Source: Planctomycetaceae bacterium
GTDB taxonomy: Bacteria; Planctomycetota; Planctomycetia; Pirellulales; Pirellulaceae
Assembly: GCA_018660825.1 (NCBI GenBank)
Contig: JABJJO010000042.1
Coordinates: forward strand, 1-64,000
DNA length: 64,000 bases
Direction of reading: 5' to 3'
Part shown: positions 1-10,409 of the stretch, one piece after another
Numbering within the stretch: the stretch's first letter is position 1
Layout: each line of letters starts with the position of its first letter
Made by a program: the position numbers and the translations under genes
The notes under the pieces: model-generated
The model's database searches: none
Told to the model about the DNA's origin: nothing
Seen by the model: the letters and a program-made list of their open reading frames with translations, nothing else

Positions 1-3000
1 AGGACAATTATCGACGATAAGCATGCGAAGACGGGCAAGCAATGCCTACAATTGACCGGCGGTCAAAAAACATCTGTCACCCTGGAGATCTCAACGGAAG
101 TCGAGACGACCGGTGAGTTGACGTTCTGGGCCGAGCGTTGGACGTCGCGGAAACCATTCTCGTTCAGGATCGAAAAACAGACCAGCAAGGGTTGGCAGGA
201 GATATACAACGGAGACGCTAAAGTACGTGTCGGGCGTCCATTTCTTAGTCATGTCAAAATACCGCTTTTTGATGAGGGCATCGAAGCATTACGATTCACA
301 TGCTCCAGTCCGCCAAATACCGGTATCCTCATCGACGATCTGAGGATCGTGCCGCCACAACCACAGAAGATTGTGAGCGTAGAAGTCGTGCCGGTAACGT
401 TACCCGCACTATTAGGCGCGGAAGTCAGTCCACTCGTCAAACTAAAGGTGGTGACGACAGGAAATATTAATCCGCTACTTATGACGGACCTGCAGGTCAC
501 GCTACACGGAGACAAGGGTGCTGCCGATTTCACGAAGTTGTTTGTTTATCCGAACCACTGGGAATCAAAATATGCCCAACGACCGTGGCTTGTTGCGATC
601 CCGCCGGAGGACATTGGAGGGAATGAGTTAAAAAATAACACACACAAATACAGCGCGCCATTGGCGAAAGACAAATTTTCTGTGACCGAAGGTGAAACTA
701 CGATTTGGGTTTCGTGCCGGTTGAATGATGATGCCAATATTGATCGCCAAATTGGCTTACAAATCAAAGAAGTCCGTTTTTCCAACGGGCAGACGTTTAA
801 ACTCAATGCGCCACCGTCGCTGCAACGATTGGGAGTCGCAGTTCGTAACGGTGGTGATGATGGCGTTCATACCTTTCGCATCCCCGGTCTAGCAACGACT
901 AATAAAGGGACCTTGATTGGCGTGTACGACGTGCGGCAACGGTCCGGAGGTGACCTGCCGGGCGACATTGACGTTGGCATGTCTCGATCGACCGATGGTG
1001 GGCGAACGTGGGAACCCATGCAGGTCATTATGGACATGGGTGGCGATCCCAAATGGCGTTACGACGGTATTGGCGATCCAGCCGTGCTGGTTGATACAAA
1101 CACTGGAACCATTTGGGTGGCCGCGACGTGGAGTCATGGAAACCGATCTTGGAATGGTTCAGGACCTGGGTTAAAACCTGCTGAGACCGGCCAACTCATG
1201 TTGGTTCGCAGTGAGGACGATGGCGTCACGTGGTCCCAGCCGATTAACATCACTGCCCAGGTCAAGAAGCCTCAGTGGTGCTTCATCCTCCAGGGTCCTG
1301 GTAAAGGCATCACTATGCGGGACGGAACCATCGTCTTTGCCGCTCAGTATCAGGACCCGCCGGAACAAAGGCGACTACCGCATTCGACAATTATTTACTC
1401 GAAAGACCACGGCAAGACGTGGCATGTCGGCACAGGAGCATTTGACGACACGACAGAATCTCAGGTCGTTGAAGTCGAGCCCGGCGTGTTGATGCTGAAT
1501 TGCCGCTATAACCGCAGTTCTGTGCGGGTTGTCATGACGACTCGCGATATGGGAACGACGTGGGAGAAACACACGACGTCTCAGCGGTCGTTGATTGAAC
1601 CTGGTTCATGCATGGCGAGCTTGATCGACGTTGATCGGGAAGTCGGGAAAGATATCGGTAAGTGGCTGCTGTTTTCCAATCCGGACAGCACTCGCGGTCG
1701 GCATCACATCACCATCAAAGCGTCGCCCGACCGTGGCTTGACATGGCCTAAAACGCAGCGACTGTTGTTGGATGAAGGGAACAGTGCTGGTTATTCATGT
1801 ATGTCGATGATCGATGAGAAAACAGTGGGTATCCTGTACGAAGGAAGTCAGGCACATATGACATTTCAGCGGATTCCGCTGAGTGACGTGTTGGACAAAA
1901 ACAGGGGCTTGACTCAACCAAAAGGCACTGCTGATACATTGCCGCCGCTGGATGTGTTTGTGCTGACGGGTCAATCCAATTCACTGGGAACGGTCGATCC
2001 ACGGGATATCAGGGAACCGGGGCCAGACGAAAGTCACCAGGATCTGCAGGTCCCGTTCTTCTGGAGTAATCGATCGACTCGCGCCGGTGACGGAAAATCG
2101 ACTCTGATTGGGAACTCTGGCGGGAAATTCGTGTCGCTGCGGGCTCAGCAGGGTGAAGGCACCAATCCGGTTTTCTGGGGTCCTGAAATTGGTTTTTCTC
2201 GGTCTCTGATCGATGCGGGCCAACAGGATTTCGTAATCATCAAGGCTTCCCGCGGCGGCGGAGGAAATCGATTTTGGAGTAAGGGGTCGCAGGACGACCA
2301 CATGTATCAGCATGTTCTGAAGACGGTTGCGGATGCGGTGCGGGTCATTCCGGATGGTCGCAGGTATCATATTCGGGCGATTCTCTACGTTCAGGGCGAG
2401 AGCGACAGTGAAATGGAGTCGAAGGTATCCGGTAAACGCCTTGAATCCCTGATAGCGAATCTCCGCAGCGACCTACCACATGCTGCGGATGCCCGGTTGC
2501 TTGTCGGTGGGATTGCCACGACAGGAAACAGACGTGATGTTGTACGCAGTGGTCAGGCTGCTGCTGCTGAACGAAACAACGCAGTCGAGTACGTCGACAA
2601 CGCTGATCTGCGGTCGCATTTGTATGACGGGCTGCACTTCAACTCAGCAGCAAAGCTAACGGTCGGGCAGCGGCTTGCGGCGCGATGGATCGACATCAGC
2701 GAACCGAGGACATCCGACCTGCAACTTCCGCAGGTGTTCGGCAACCATATGGTTCTGCAGGCCCAGGCATCGCTACCAATCTGGGGCATTGCTAGGCCTG
2801 CTAGTGAGATCACCATTCAACTGGGCGCAGAAACATTGAAGACGACCGCCAGCAACAGTGGTCACTGGAAAGTTCTGTTTGCACCTCGTGCGGCAACATC
2901 GATTCCGACGTCGCTCCTGATTCAGTCGGGGAAAGAGCGTATCACATTGAGCGACATTCTGATTGGTGAGGTGTGGGTTTGCGCAGGGCAGTCAAACATG

Positions 3001-5595
3001 GAATGGCCTCTCAGTCAGTCTGCAAATGGTGCAGCGGAATTATCAACCGCCAATCATCCCCAATTACGGATTTTGCATCTCATTGGCGGTGCCCGCGGGG
3101 GGTCAGGTACCTACACCCAACCGCACCTAGACCGATTGACAACGGAAGCATTCTGCGAGGGGCAATGGCGAGTGGCATCAGCCGAATCTGCGGGTAATTT
3201 TTCCGCGGTTGGTTGGTATTTCGGAAGGTTATTGCAGCAAGAACTCAACGTTCCAATTGGATTGATCTGTCCTGCAATCGGGGGTACTCCGACTGAAGCG
3301 TGGATTTCTCGTGACGCTTTAGAATCCGATCCGGAGTTGCAGGGACTGGTTGCCGGCAATTGGTTCGACAACGAACGCCTCAGCGATTTCTGCCGCAAAC
3401 GGGGTCAACAGAACCTTCTGGCTGCTATGCAGGCTGGCGAGAGAATCCCCTGGGATGATCTTGGCCCAAATCATTCGTTTAAACCCGGATTTATGTGGTC
3501 CGCTGGGATCAAGCCGTTGATTCCATACGCCATTCGCGGAGCCATCTGGTACCAAGGTGAATCCAACGCTGATGCTCTAGCACGAGTTTACCAACACGGT
3601 CGACTCTTTCCACTGCTGATCCAAAGTTGGCGCGAACAATGGGGCCAAGGTGATTTTCCATTTCTATACGTCCAGTTACCAGCGTTAGGCCGCCCGGAGT
3701 GGCCGTGGTTTCGCGACGGCCAGCGGCGAACGCTTGGTCATCTCAAGAACGTTGGCATGGCCGTTACTATCGATACGGGTCATCCGTCGAACGTACACCC
3801 AACTTTGAAAAAACCAGTCGGGCAACGCCTAGCGAAGTGGGCACTGGGAACAACATATCAGCTGAAGGCGCACACGACTTACGCTGGGCCCTTACTTGAT
3901 GTTGCGGAACGCGAAGGCGATTCATTGGTTATCTCGTTCCATCACGTTGGTGCCGGTCTGAAGTCATCTGATGGGAAGCCACTTCGTCACTTTGAAGTTT
4001 GTGGCACGGACGGCATTTTTCATGCGGCGACAGCGAAGATTATTGGCAAGAATGTAATCGCGGTTTCAAGCTCAAACGTTCCCGAGCCCGCTGATGCACG
4101 TTATGCGTGGCTACCCTATCCCAATCCTGCGGTGAACCTAATCAACAGCGCTAATTTGCCGGCATCACCATTTAACACGGAGAGTACCGAAACGGTCTTT
4201 GCCAGAAGAACAGCGGCAGCCGAGCGGCCCAACATTCTGTTTATTGTCTCGGAAGACAATAGCGACCACCTTGGCTGTTACGGCGAGCAGCGTGTTCATA
4301 CGCCTAATCTGGATGGGCTGGCGACTGGGGGTGTCCGTTACACTCGTGCCTATGTACCGTACTCGGTCTGCAGTCCATCGCGGGCCGCATTCTTGACCGG
4401 ACTGTATACGCGGCAGACCGGACACATCGGGCTGGCGACTCACCGGTTCTCGATGTACCGAGATTTCAAGACAATACCCGCCCATTTCCAACAAGCCGGA
4501 TACTACACCGGATTCCTCGGCAAGACGCACATCAATCCTGAGCGGTTGGTGGAGGACTATATTGACCATCGCGCCATCAAGGGCGCCAACTTTGGCAAGA
4601 CAATCAGCATTGAAACGTATGCGGCTGAGGCCGGCGTTGTCATGCGGAACGCTGCAGAAAGTAAGCAGCCGTTTCTGTTGATCATCAATTATGCCGATGC
4701 TCACCGCCGTTTCGTCGGCAAGTCGAAACACGGATTCCCAACGCGGCAGGTCGATAACAAAATTGCACCGTTCCCATGGATCGGGTCCGACACGCCGCAT
4801 CTGCGTGAGGAACTGCGGGACTATTTCAACTGCATGAACCGGCTCGATGAGGGTGTCGGCATGGTGTTCGACATGCTTGATGAAACGGGAAACCGCGACA
4901 ACACACTGGTGATTTATATCAGCGATCACGGCGCGGATTTCCCGCGGGGCAAAGGCAGCATCTACGAAAACGGCACACGGATTCCCATGATCGTCAACTA
5001 TCCGAAGAGCTTTCCCAAGGGGAAGGTGGAAAGCGGAATGGTATCAACGATTGATATTCTGCCAACGATGTTGCGTGCAGCCCGTCTACCCATTCCTGAC
5101 AACCTGCCGGGCTTTACTCTTCAAGACATCGATTCTGGAAAGGCCCCGCCGCGAAAGTACATCCACACCTTCACCACGGGCTCGTCGCCAAATCTATTGT
5201 ACATGCAGTTCGGTATTCGAGACGACCGCTACAAATTGGTCTTCAACCCGGATCGGGCACTCAATTTGCTTGCGCAATCCCGCTACAGCAACAGTCAGTT
5301 GCCCGAAGTTCAGTACGTGCAGAGCTTCCTGCATCCGCCCGAGTATGAGCTGTTCGACCTGCAGGAAGACCCTTACGAGTGGAAAAATCTGGCGGACAGC
5401 TCAGAGCACCAAACGATCAAACAGCGATTGCTCAAGGCGATGCAGCAGTTTCAACATGAGATCAAAGATCCGTTTGCCAGCAGTCAGAACATTGCGACGT
5501 TCATCGCCGAGCAGAAAGAGTATTTACATAAATCCTATAAGCACCCCAGCTTTCGCTGGCCGCATCTCGATATGTTCAAAAGTGCTCGGGAATGA
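1..5595 (+). CDS. Multidomain sialidase / SGNH esterase / sialate O-acetylesterase / sulfatase, 5'-partial
   Basis: The frame is open from base 1, so the true start lies outside the window; residues here are counted from a TTG at 52. After an N-terminal beta-rich region there is a sialidase-like propeller (about 255-610) with an RIPG motif and five Asp-boxes (STDGGRTW near 311, then about 385, 449, 496, 558). Next is a SASA-type SGNH esterase (about 632-885: GQSN near 639, GESD near 779, DGLHFN near 858). A second sialate O-acetylesterase module follows (about 893-1370: GQSNMEW near 978, WYQGESN near 1166). Last is a type I sulfatase (1393-1847) whose CSPSR motif carries the Cys1440 expected to become formylglycine. 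Together these suggest extracellular removal of acyl, sialyl and sulfate groups from complex glycans. Sampled 60-base lines run 52-65% G+C against about 45% in many later genes. The four-module fusion is unusual; each domain call is firm, joint action is inferred. Confidence 0.85.
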   Translation, partial: RTIIDDKHAKTGKQCLQLTGGQKTSVTLEISTEVETTGELTFWAERWTSRKPFSFRIEKQTSKGWQEIYNGDAKVRVGRPFLSHVKIPLFDEGIEALRFTCSSPPNTGILIDDLRIVPPQPQKIVSVEVVPVTLPALLGAEVSPLVKLKVVTTGNINPLLMTDLQVTLHGDKGAADFTKLFVYPNHWESKYAQRPWLVAIPPEDIGGNELKNNTHKYSAPLAKDKFSVTEGETTIWVSCRLNDDANIDRQIGLQIKEVRFSNGQTFKLNAPPSLQRLGVAVRNGGDDGVHTFRIPGLATTNKGTLIGVYDVRQRSGGDLPGDIDVGMSRSTDGGRTWEPMQVIMDMGGDPKWRYDGIGDPAVLVDTNTGTIWVAATWSHGNRSWNGSGPGLKPAETGQLMLVRSEDDGVTWSQPINITAQVKKPQWCFILQGPGKGITMRDGTIVFAAQYQDPPEQRRLPHSTIIYSKDHGKTWHVGTGAFDDTTESQVVEVEPGVLMLNCRYNRSSVRVVMTTRDMGTTWEKHTTSQRSLIEPGSCMASLIDVDREVGKDIGKWLLFSNPDSTRGRHHITIKASPDRGLTWPKTQRLLLDEGNSAGYSCMSMIDEKTVGILYEGSQAHMTFQRIPLSDVLDKNRGLTQPKGTADTLPPLDVFVLTGQSNSLGTVDPRDIREPGPDESHQDLQVPFFWSNRSTRAGDGKSTLIGNSGGKFVSLRAQQGEGTNPVFWGPEIGFSRSLIDAGQQDFVIIKASRGGGGNRFWSKGSQDDHMYQHVLKTVADAVRVIPDGRRYHIRAILYVQGESDSEMESKVSGKRLESLIANLRSDLPHAADARLLVGGIATTGNRRDVVRSGQAAAAERNNAVEYVDNADLRSHLYDGLHFNSAAKLTVGQRLAARWIDISEPRTSDLQLPQVFGNHMVLQAQASLPIWGIARPASEITIQLGAETLKTTASNSGHWKVLFAPRAATSIPTSLLIQSGKERITLSDILIGEVWVCAGQSNMEWPLSQSANGAAELSTANHPQLRILHLIGGARGGSGTYTQPHLDRLTTEAFCEGQWRVASAESAGNFSAVGWYFGRLLQQELNVPIGLICPAIGGTPTEAWISRDALESDPELQGLVAGNWFDNERLSDFCRKRGQQNLLAAMQAGERIPWDDLGPNHSFKPGFMWSAGIKPLIPYAIRGAIWYQGESNADALARVYQHGRLFPLLIQSWREQWGQGDFPFLYVQLPALGRPEWPWFRDGQRRTLGHLKNVGMAVTIDTGHPSNVHPTLKKPVGQRLAKWALGTTYQLKAHTTYAGPLLDVAEREGDSLVISFHHVGAGLKSSDGKPLRHFEVCGTDGIFHAATAKIIGKNVIAVSSSNVPEPADARYAWLPYPNPAVNLINSANLPASPFNTESTETVFARRTAAAERPNILFIVSEDNSDHLGCYGEQRVHTPNLDGLATGGVRYTRAYVPYSVCSPSRAAFLTGLYTRQTGHIGLATHRFSMYRDFKTIPAHFQQAGYYTGFLGKTHINPERLVEDYIDHRAIKGANFGKTISIETYAAEAGVVMRNAAESKQPFLLIINYADAHRRFVGKSKHGFPTRQVDNKIAPFPWIGSDTPHLREELRDYFNCMNRLDEGVGMVFDMLDETGNRDNTLVIYISDHGADFPRGKGSIYENGTRIPMIVNYPKSFPKGKVESGMVSTIDILPTMLRAARLPIPDNLPGFTLQDIDSGKAPPRKYIHTFTTGSSPNLLYMQFGIRDDRYKLVFNPDRALNLLAQSRYSNSQLPEVQYVQSFLHPPEYELFDLQEDPYEWKNLADSSEHQTIKQRLLKAMQQFQHEIKDPFASSQNIATFIAEQKEYLHKSYKHPSFRWPHLDMFKSARE

Positions 5596-5651
5596 TCAAT
5601 GACTCTACGAATACCACTGTAAATCGCGACTAATTTGTGCCCCGCTGGTGG

Positions 5652-7340
5652 CTATTCAGTTGAGCTAATCAACAGGATCCAGTAAGGCTGGCCACGCATT
5701 TCGCTAGTGGTCCAGTGGGGAATGTCTTTGAAACTATCGCAGATATCTATGGCTCGCCCATCGTCAATCATGAATTTTGGTAACGGTATCAACAACCTAC
5801 CTTGTGGACGACCGTTAAATGTACGTTGAGCAAGCTCCTCTTTGGTCCTTAAGGATGCGTGTTCCTCGGTAAACAACCTGCGTGATACGAGCGGAATGCC
5901 TAAAGCTGGATCGATCACATATATAACATCATCGGGGGAGCTGACTGCCAATAGATCCGCAAAAAACATTTTTGAGTCCATCTTTAAATCTAGCGACGCG
6001 TGTCTGAGGCCATTGGGGCCTACGTCGGCTAAAGTCCAGGCCTTTTCCCACATGGCCGCGACACCGTAGGCACATGGCATAATCACCAACAGTACAACCA
6101 AAACGCCGGCAGAAATGCGTATAGATTTTGCGATGCCGTCAACCACGCGACTCGCCAGTGCCGGAATAATCCAGGGCATCATGGCAATTGCCGCAGGTCG
6201 TAAAAAACGCGTGTCCATGTGGATAGCGCTGCCTCGAACGAGCATGGCTACGAGCACGAGTGTAAACCCAATGAGATGGATGACTGCAAGCTGTCTCCCT
6301 AATGGATTAATGACGGTGTTGGTGGGTCCATTTTCCCGCCGTAATATTAGCAACACCAAAAATATGAATGGAAAAAACAGCCAGCCTTCAGATCCGTCAT
6401 GGTGATTACCCATCGCCGGTAAGATGTCGACGGTAAACTTATTGACCAAAGTACCCAGATCGGTCATAGCAAACAGCCATGCTCCCAAACCCCATAAGAT
6501 CGGCGTCCATTGCATTGGCGAATCAATTTGAGTGGGGTTACCGCTCGGCAGCCACTGTAGCCAAAACACGATAGCGGTTGCAGTTCCAGCACCTACAGAC
6601 CAGTAAAATAATTGGTTGGGTCGAATCTGTTTTCGGTAGACCATCCACATCCAGGCAACTCCAAACGCGACGGCGCTTAGGCCCGCACTATATTTGCAGA
6701 AAACGAGGCATGGTGCACAAAAACCGGCTAACATCGCCAATACAATCGTACTGGTATTAGACGAGCGGTTCTTGATTGCAGCGAGATTAACAAGAAGTAC
6801 GGCTGGGAACACACACCAGTAGAAATATTCACCACCGTCAAACAAAAATAAATTGGCAGTGCTGTAGCGCGCACACATCAGGATCGCAATTAACCATGGG
6901 AGTGCATTGCGTGATGCTGACTGCCAAAAAAAACAGGTCCACAGGGAGATCGCTAGCAGCCAGCCCAATCTTACGATCCACCGCATTGTTTGGCCCTCAT
7001 TTAAGTCGATACCAAAATACCCAACGAATTGCTTGGTAGCTCGGGGAACGGACCCATAGCTACGAGGCCACCAAGTTAATGTCGTTTCCCTGTTTAGGGA
7101 GATGTTCTGAGGGTCAACGGAAACCAAGACATTGGGGTCTTCCGTTTGACCAGCATCATATTGAGCACCCGCGAGTGTATAAGTCGCAATATCGGTGGCG
7201 AGTCCCAAGGGCGTCATTAGCATCGAGAGGAGTGTCACTGCACTTACAATCGTGACTAGGACCCAACCGGCGTATCTGATTCGATTCGAGGCGGTATTAG
7301 GCGGAGAAGTCTGGACCATGAACTTAGGCCAAAAGGTCAT
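5652..7340 (-). CDS. Polytopic membrane protein, possibly GT-C glycosyltransferase-like
   Basis: A 562-residue protein with roughly ten hydrophobic segments, a long first extracytoplasmic loop (about residues 50-120) and a soluble C-terminal tail of about 130 residues. This layout resembles GT-C-type membrane glycosyltransferases or O-antigen-ligase-like proteins, but I see no diagnostic motif and do not assign a reaction. The start shown overlaps the preceding acetyltransferase gene by 17 bases. A second Met eight codons in (7319) begins four bases after that gene's stop and is equally plausible, as neither has a clear Shine-Dalgarno. It is probably co-transcribed with the upstream acetyltransferase. 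It converges on the sulfatase gene across a 56-bp gap. Confidence 0.6.
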   Translation of the reverse strand: MTFWPKFMVQTSPPNTASNRIRYAGWVLVTIVSAVTLLSMLMTPLGLATDIATYTLAGAQYDAGQTEDPNVLVSVDPQNISLNRETTLTWWPRSYGSVPRATKQFVGYFGIDLNEGQTMRWIVRLGWLLAISLWTCFFWQSASRNALPWLIAILMCARYSTANLFLFDGGEYFYWCVFPAVLLVNLAAIKNRSSNTSTIVLAMLAGFCAPCLVFCKYSAGLSAVAFGVAWMWMVYRKQIRPNQLFYWSVGAGTATAIVFWLQWLPSGNPTQIDSPMQWTPILWGLGAWLFAMTDLGTLVNKFTVDILPAMGNHHDGSEGWLFFPFIFLVLLILRRENGPTNTVINPLGRQLAVIHLIGFTLVLVAMLVRGSAIHMDTRFLRPAAIAMMPWIIPALASRVVDGIAKSIRISAGVLVVLLVIMPCAYGVAAMWEKAWTLADVGPNGLRHASLDLKMDSKMFFADLLAVSSPDDVIYVIDPALGIPLVSRRLFTEEHASLRTKEELAQRTFNGRPQGRLLIPLPKFMIDDGRAIDICDSFKDIPHWTTSEMRGQPYWILLISSTE

Positions 7341-8703
7341 CTAGTGGTGGCAGCCACACGGGCAATTGAGGGAAAAGGGTTTCAGCGAATTGTGCCGCAA
7401 TTCTAGTGGACGCTTGGAGTTGCTTATTAGCCGCTGCTTCTTCGGCACTGATTACACCGATGAGCAATTGTGAAAATAGAATTTTTGAAATGGAGATATA
7501 ATTCCGTCCAATCTTACCACGAGTCACTTTTGCGGAACGCGGCGTGATGGTGAGAGCATATTTTTTCCCGTCAATGCAGAGTCCAAGTTCTAGTGGCAAA
7601 TCCAACCCCCCCGCTCGAACTCGGTTATTGAACTGATGGCGTAATTGTTTTGTCAGAGCAATCGGCTTCAGGACGTTGGCTAATATCACCTCGCCACCAA
7701 TAACAGTCCGTTGATAATATTGTCCGCCGGCATTCAGCAGCATTTTATGCAAGGGGTTGTGATTGGGCGCATCCAACCGAATAGGCATGTCAGTTTGTTC
7801 GATGACATCGCCGCAGATACGCTCTAAGAGTCCGGTTGCAATATCGTTTCGGCTACCGTCTGTCATTAATTCAAGAATCTGACCATCTTTGACAATGGCA
7901 TAACCCAAAATGGCATCATACCCTCCTTGAATAGTCATTTTGTTGGTACCGTTGATGGCAACATAGACTTGCTCGAAACTATGTCGATTCAATAGCCACC
8001 GCCACGTGGCGTCACTACGAACAAAAGCACCAAAGGTACCTTGTGTATTGACATGATAAAGCCGCATTAGCGCTTCTTGTTCCACTCGACGCCAAACGCG
8101 AATATTCAAAGGTTGTTGAGGAGCTAGCAGCGGATTATGCGTTTGGTCAAGTAAAGCAGGATCTGGTGTACGTAGTTGAGATAGTATATTTCGGGCAGTC
8201 GCGACGCTGTAACTATGCCGCCCACCGACAAACCAGCCATTGTTTTGATAAAACCGCACGGCTGGTGTTTTGAGGAAACCGATTGCCGCGCCCTGTTCTG
8301 CCATCAAACTATGCACTTGCTTCAAGATAGCAGCACCGATGCCGTGCTGGCGAAATTCCGGGTTGGTTGCCATCTCGCAAACATAACCAATTGGCAATTG
8401 TAGATCACCAAAGTGGACATCTCGCATTTGCACGCGCGCGTGACCAATGATTTGATTTCCCAGTCTTGCGACAATTCGATCGCTCGGTTCGTACTGGGGA
8501 TCTTCAAGCTGAGCCGCGAAATCTGTGGAGGTGGGTTTGCGGAAGATGTTTTGCAGAAAGCGATTGATCGGCCCATGATCACCAGCTTGAGCCGGTGAAA
8601 CGGTTACGGTGCCGCGTGATGTCGGCAGCCCCTCAATCCGAATAATATTCGTTAGCAACCCGTCCAGCACTTTAGTGCGCTGAGTACTAATACTTGAACT
8701 CAT
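7324..8703 (-). CDS. GNAT acetyltransferase, Eis-like with SCP2-type C-terminus
   Basis: 459 residues. The N-terminal 160 residues form a GNAT fold: a central strand reading GYVCEMATNPEFRQHGIG holds the acetyl-CoA loop (R/Q-x-x-G-I/A motif), followed by FYQNNGWF typical of the family's last strand-helix. A second, divergent acetyltransferase-like region follows. The last 100 residues (GLDLPLELGLCIDGKKYALT onwards) look like a sterol-carrier-protein domain. GNAT-GNAT-SCP is the arrangement of Eis-type N-acetyltransferases, which acetylate amines including aminoglycosides; substrate here is unknown. The start is supported by GGGAGGGA ten bases upstream. A seven-C run lies near 7606-7612. Confidence 0.65.
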   Translation of the reverse strand: MSSSISTQRTKVLDGLLTNIIRIEGLPTSRGTVTVSPAQAGDHGPINRFLQNIFRKPTSTDFAAQLEDPQYEPSDRIVARLGNQIIGHARVQMRDVHFGDLQLPIGYVCEMATNPEFRQHGIGAAILKQVHSLMAEQGAAIGFLKTPAVRFYQNNGWFVGGRHSYSVATARNILSQLRTPDPALLDQTHNPLLAPQQPLNIRVWRRVEQEALMRLYHVNTQGTFGAFVRSDATWRWLLNRHSFEQVYVAINGTNKMTIQGGYDAILGYAIVKDGQILELMTDGSRNDIATGLLERICGDVIEQTDMPIRLDAPNHNPLHKMLLNAGGQYYQRTVIGGEVILANVLKPIALTKQLRHQFNNRVRAGGLDLPLELGLCIDGKKYALTITPRSAKVTRGKIGRNYISISKILFSQLLIGVISAEEAAANKQLQASTRIAAQFAETLFPQLPVWLPPLDDLLA

Positions 8704-8753
8704 CCCGAGCGAATCCCTCCCTACGGTACCTTGGTTCCATCCACATCTGTACT

Positions 8754-10373
8754 TTAAAACGTTTTCATACTAGTTTCCAGTAAGGAGGCCAAATTTTTTA
8801 GAGGAAATAATATAAACGGAAATTCTCGGGATTGCAGCAATGTCCGCTCGTTTTGTGTTGTTTCAAGTTGTTGTCGATGTGTTTCGAGTTGTGCAGCGGC
8901 AGCAGGCAGTGTGTTACGGATGTCTTGGTTGATTTTTTGAATCGTGTGATGCCACGCTTGCTTATCGCTCGTTGCCCGAGAGTCTTTCAATAATTGTTGT
9001 TTTTCAATCAATAGTGCCGTTTGTTGCGAATTGAGCATTATTCCTAACTGCTCGAGTCGTCGTAAGTATTTGTCTGGCGCAAATTGCAGGTGTCGCAGAT
9101 CCGCTGTCGCAGCAGCAATGGCTGGTGAACCATCAGTGGGCAGTGGCACGGGCAAGCCGAGCGTGGCCGTAGCGATTGAAAACTGGGGCGGTTGCTGTCC
9201 AAAAAATTCGGAGATGATCTGATCGGTAACCTGATCATATTTACCCCCCCCGATACCATGTATGAATAGATCGCCCAACAGCAAGCGAGAAAACATGGTG
9301 GTTAACAAAGCCCGTGAGCGGAACTGAATGTCAGTTTGCTGCCATGCTTGTAGCTGTTCGATACATTCGTTGGATGAAGCAGCGAGGTCTAACCGTAGTT
9401 CAAATGAAGCTGGCAGGTCGGATAAGATGAGTTGCTCAGCAGTGACTTGGCAAAAAAGTCGCTGCCGTTCAGCCGTTGAGCTGGTCCAACTCCACAGCGG
9501 CAACTCAATTCGATCTGCTAAAATTTCTAATTCCGGTACTGGGTGTCCGAGGTTGCGGATGCGATGGACTTTTCGATATTCACAAACGGCGGCATTGTGA
9601 ACTTTACGAAATCGAGAGGCGTTTTTCATCAGGTGTAGGAATAAACGTGCAAAGCAGGCACCCCGACACAACGTACTAAATGGAACATCCCAACTTTTCA
9701 TACCTAGGCGGTGTTCCAGTTGATGTCGCGCTTGAGAAAACTTATAGCCAATAACATTCGTGGAGGCTTGCTGGGCGTGTTTCCAAAATGACTTTAAGAT
9801 TGGATCTTCGACAAAAACGTCAAGTTGATCCGCAACGCGTTGGGGAAAAGAGTTAAACAGATTTTCGTCTAGGACACCGGTTGTTTCAATTCTGTTGGAC
9901 GCAGTCGCCACATCGTAGGCGATGGTTTTTAGTATGACCGCATTGCCAGTTTGAGCAGGCACTTTAATCGATGTCGATTTGACTAAGTCATGATCAATGA
10001 TGAGATTAATGGCTAGCGATTGAGTGTGTTTAGCGATGTGATCTAAGCAAAAGTTTTTAAACCAGACGCCCGGGTGAAACAGTGTGGGTTGGTGGCCGGT
10101 AAGAACGATCGATGTTGTTTCGGTGACTTCGGTGTGCGAGAGATCTAAGTAGGTTTGCGTGTATTCTCGTGCGGCGGTGATAATCTCGCCGCGGGCTTGT
10201 CGACGTAAAGCAGTGAAACCCAGCCCCCCGATTTCGATGTCAGCGAAGGCGGCGAGTCGTTGCTGGTTGGCATGAATGTAACTCAGGCTTTCGGAAATAG
10301 GTGGCTCAATAAAATAGTCACCATTGCGCGGCGGTGCTTGCAGCTTGCGGTAAGTAATGCTGGCCTGATTCAT
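8754..10373 (-). CDS. BshC-like protein (putative cysteine-adding enzyme family)
   Basis: 539 residues, cytoplasmic, with no membrane segment. An early motif VLTGHQPTLFHPGVWFKN resembles the TGQQ-containing nucleotide-binding strand-loop of BshC, the putative cysteine ligase of bacillithiol synthesis. Length matches that family (about 540), and a helical C-terminal half rich in Gln/Leu fits its coiled-coil. A second strong motif is FIHGIGGGKYDQVTD near residue 375. Overall identity to characterised BshC looks low and no bshA or bshB is nearby, so function is tentative. The Gly-Gly-Gly of that motif is encoded by an eight-base G run on the coding strand. The gene lies in a minus-strand group with a GT2 enzyme upstream and an acetyltransferase downstream. 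Confidence 0.45.
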   Translation of the reverse strand: MNQASITYRKLQAPPRNGDYFIEPPISESLSYIHANQQRLAAFADIEIGGLGFTALRRQARGEIITAAREYTQTYLDLSHTEVTETTSIVLTGHQPTLFHPGVWFKNFCLDHIAKHTQSLAINLIIDHDLVKSTSIKVPAQTGNAVILKTIAYDVATASNRIETTGVLDENLFNSFPQRVADQLDVFVEDPILKSFWKHAQQASTNVIGYKFSQARHQLEHRLGMKSWDVPFSTLCRGACFARLFLHLMKNASRFRKVHNAAVCEYRKVHRIRNLGHPVPELEILADRIELPLWSWTSSTAERQRLFCQVTAEQLILSDLPASFELRLDLAASSNECIEQLQAWQQTDIQFRSRALLTTMFSRLLLGDLFIHGIGGGKYDQVTDQIISEFFGQQPPQFSIATATLGLPVPLPTDGSPAIAAATADLRHLQFAPDKYLRRLEQLGIMLNSQQTALLIEKQQLLKDSRATSDKQAWHHTIQKINQDIRNTLPAAAAQLETHRQQLETTQNERTLLQSREFPFILFPLKNLASLLETSMKTF

Positions 10374-10409
10374 ATCAAGTCTAGTTTCCCTAGGAGAATC
10401 CTCGAGATG

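Noticed and set aside
4165-4929. 254-codon minus-strand frame opposite the sulfatase
   Set aside because: It lies entirely within a strongly supported sulfatase domain and shows no recognisable motif.
5051-5602. 183-codon plus-strand frame
   Set aside because: It is an out-of-frame shadow of the sulfatase C-terminus, with Arg/Ser/Thr-rich composition.
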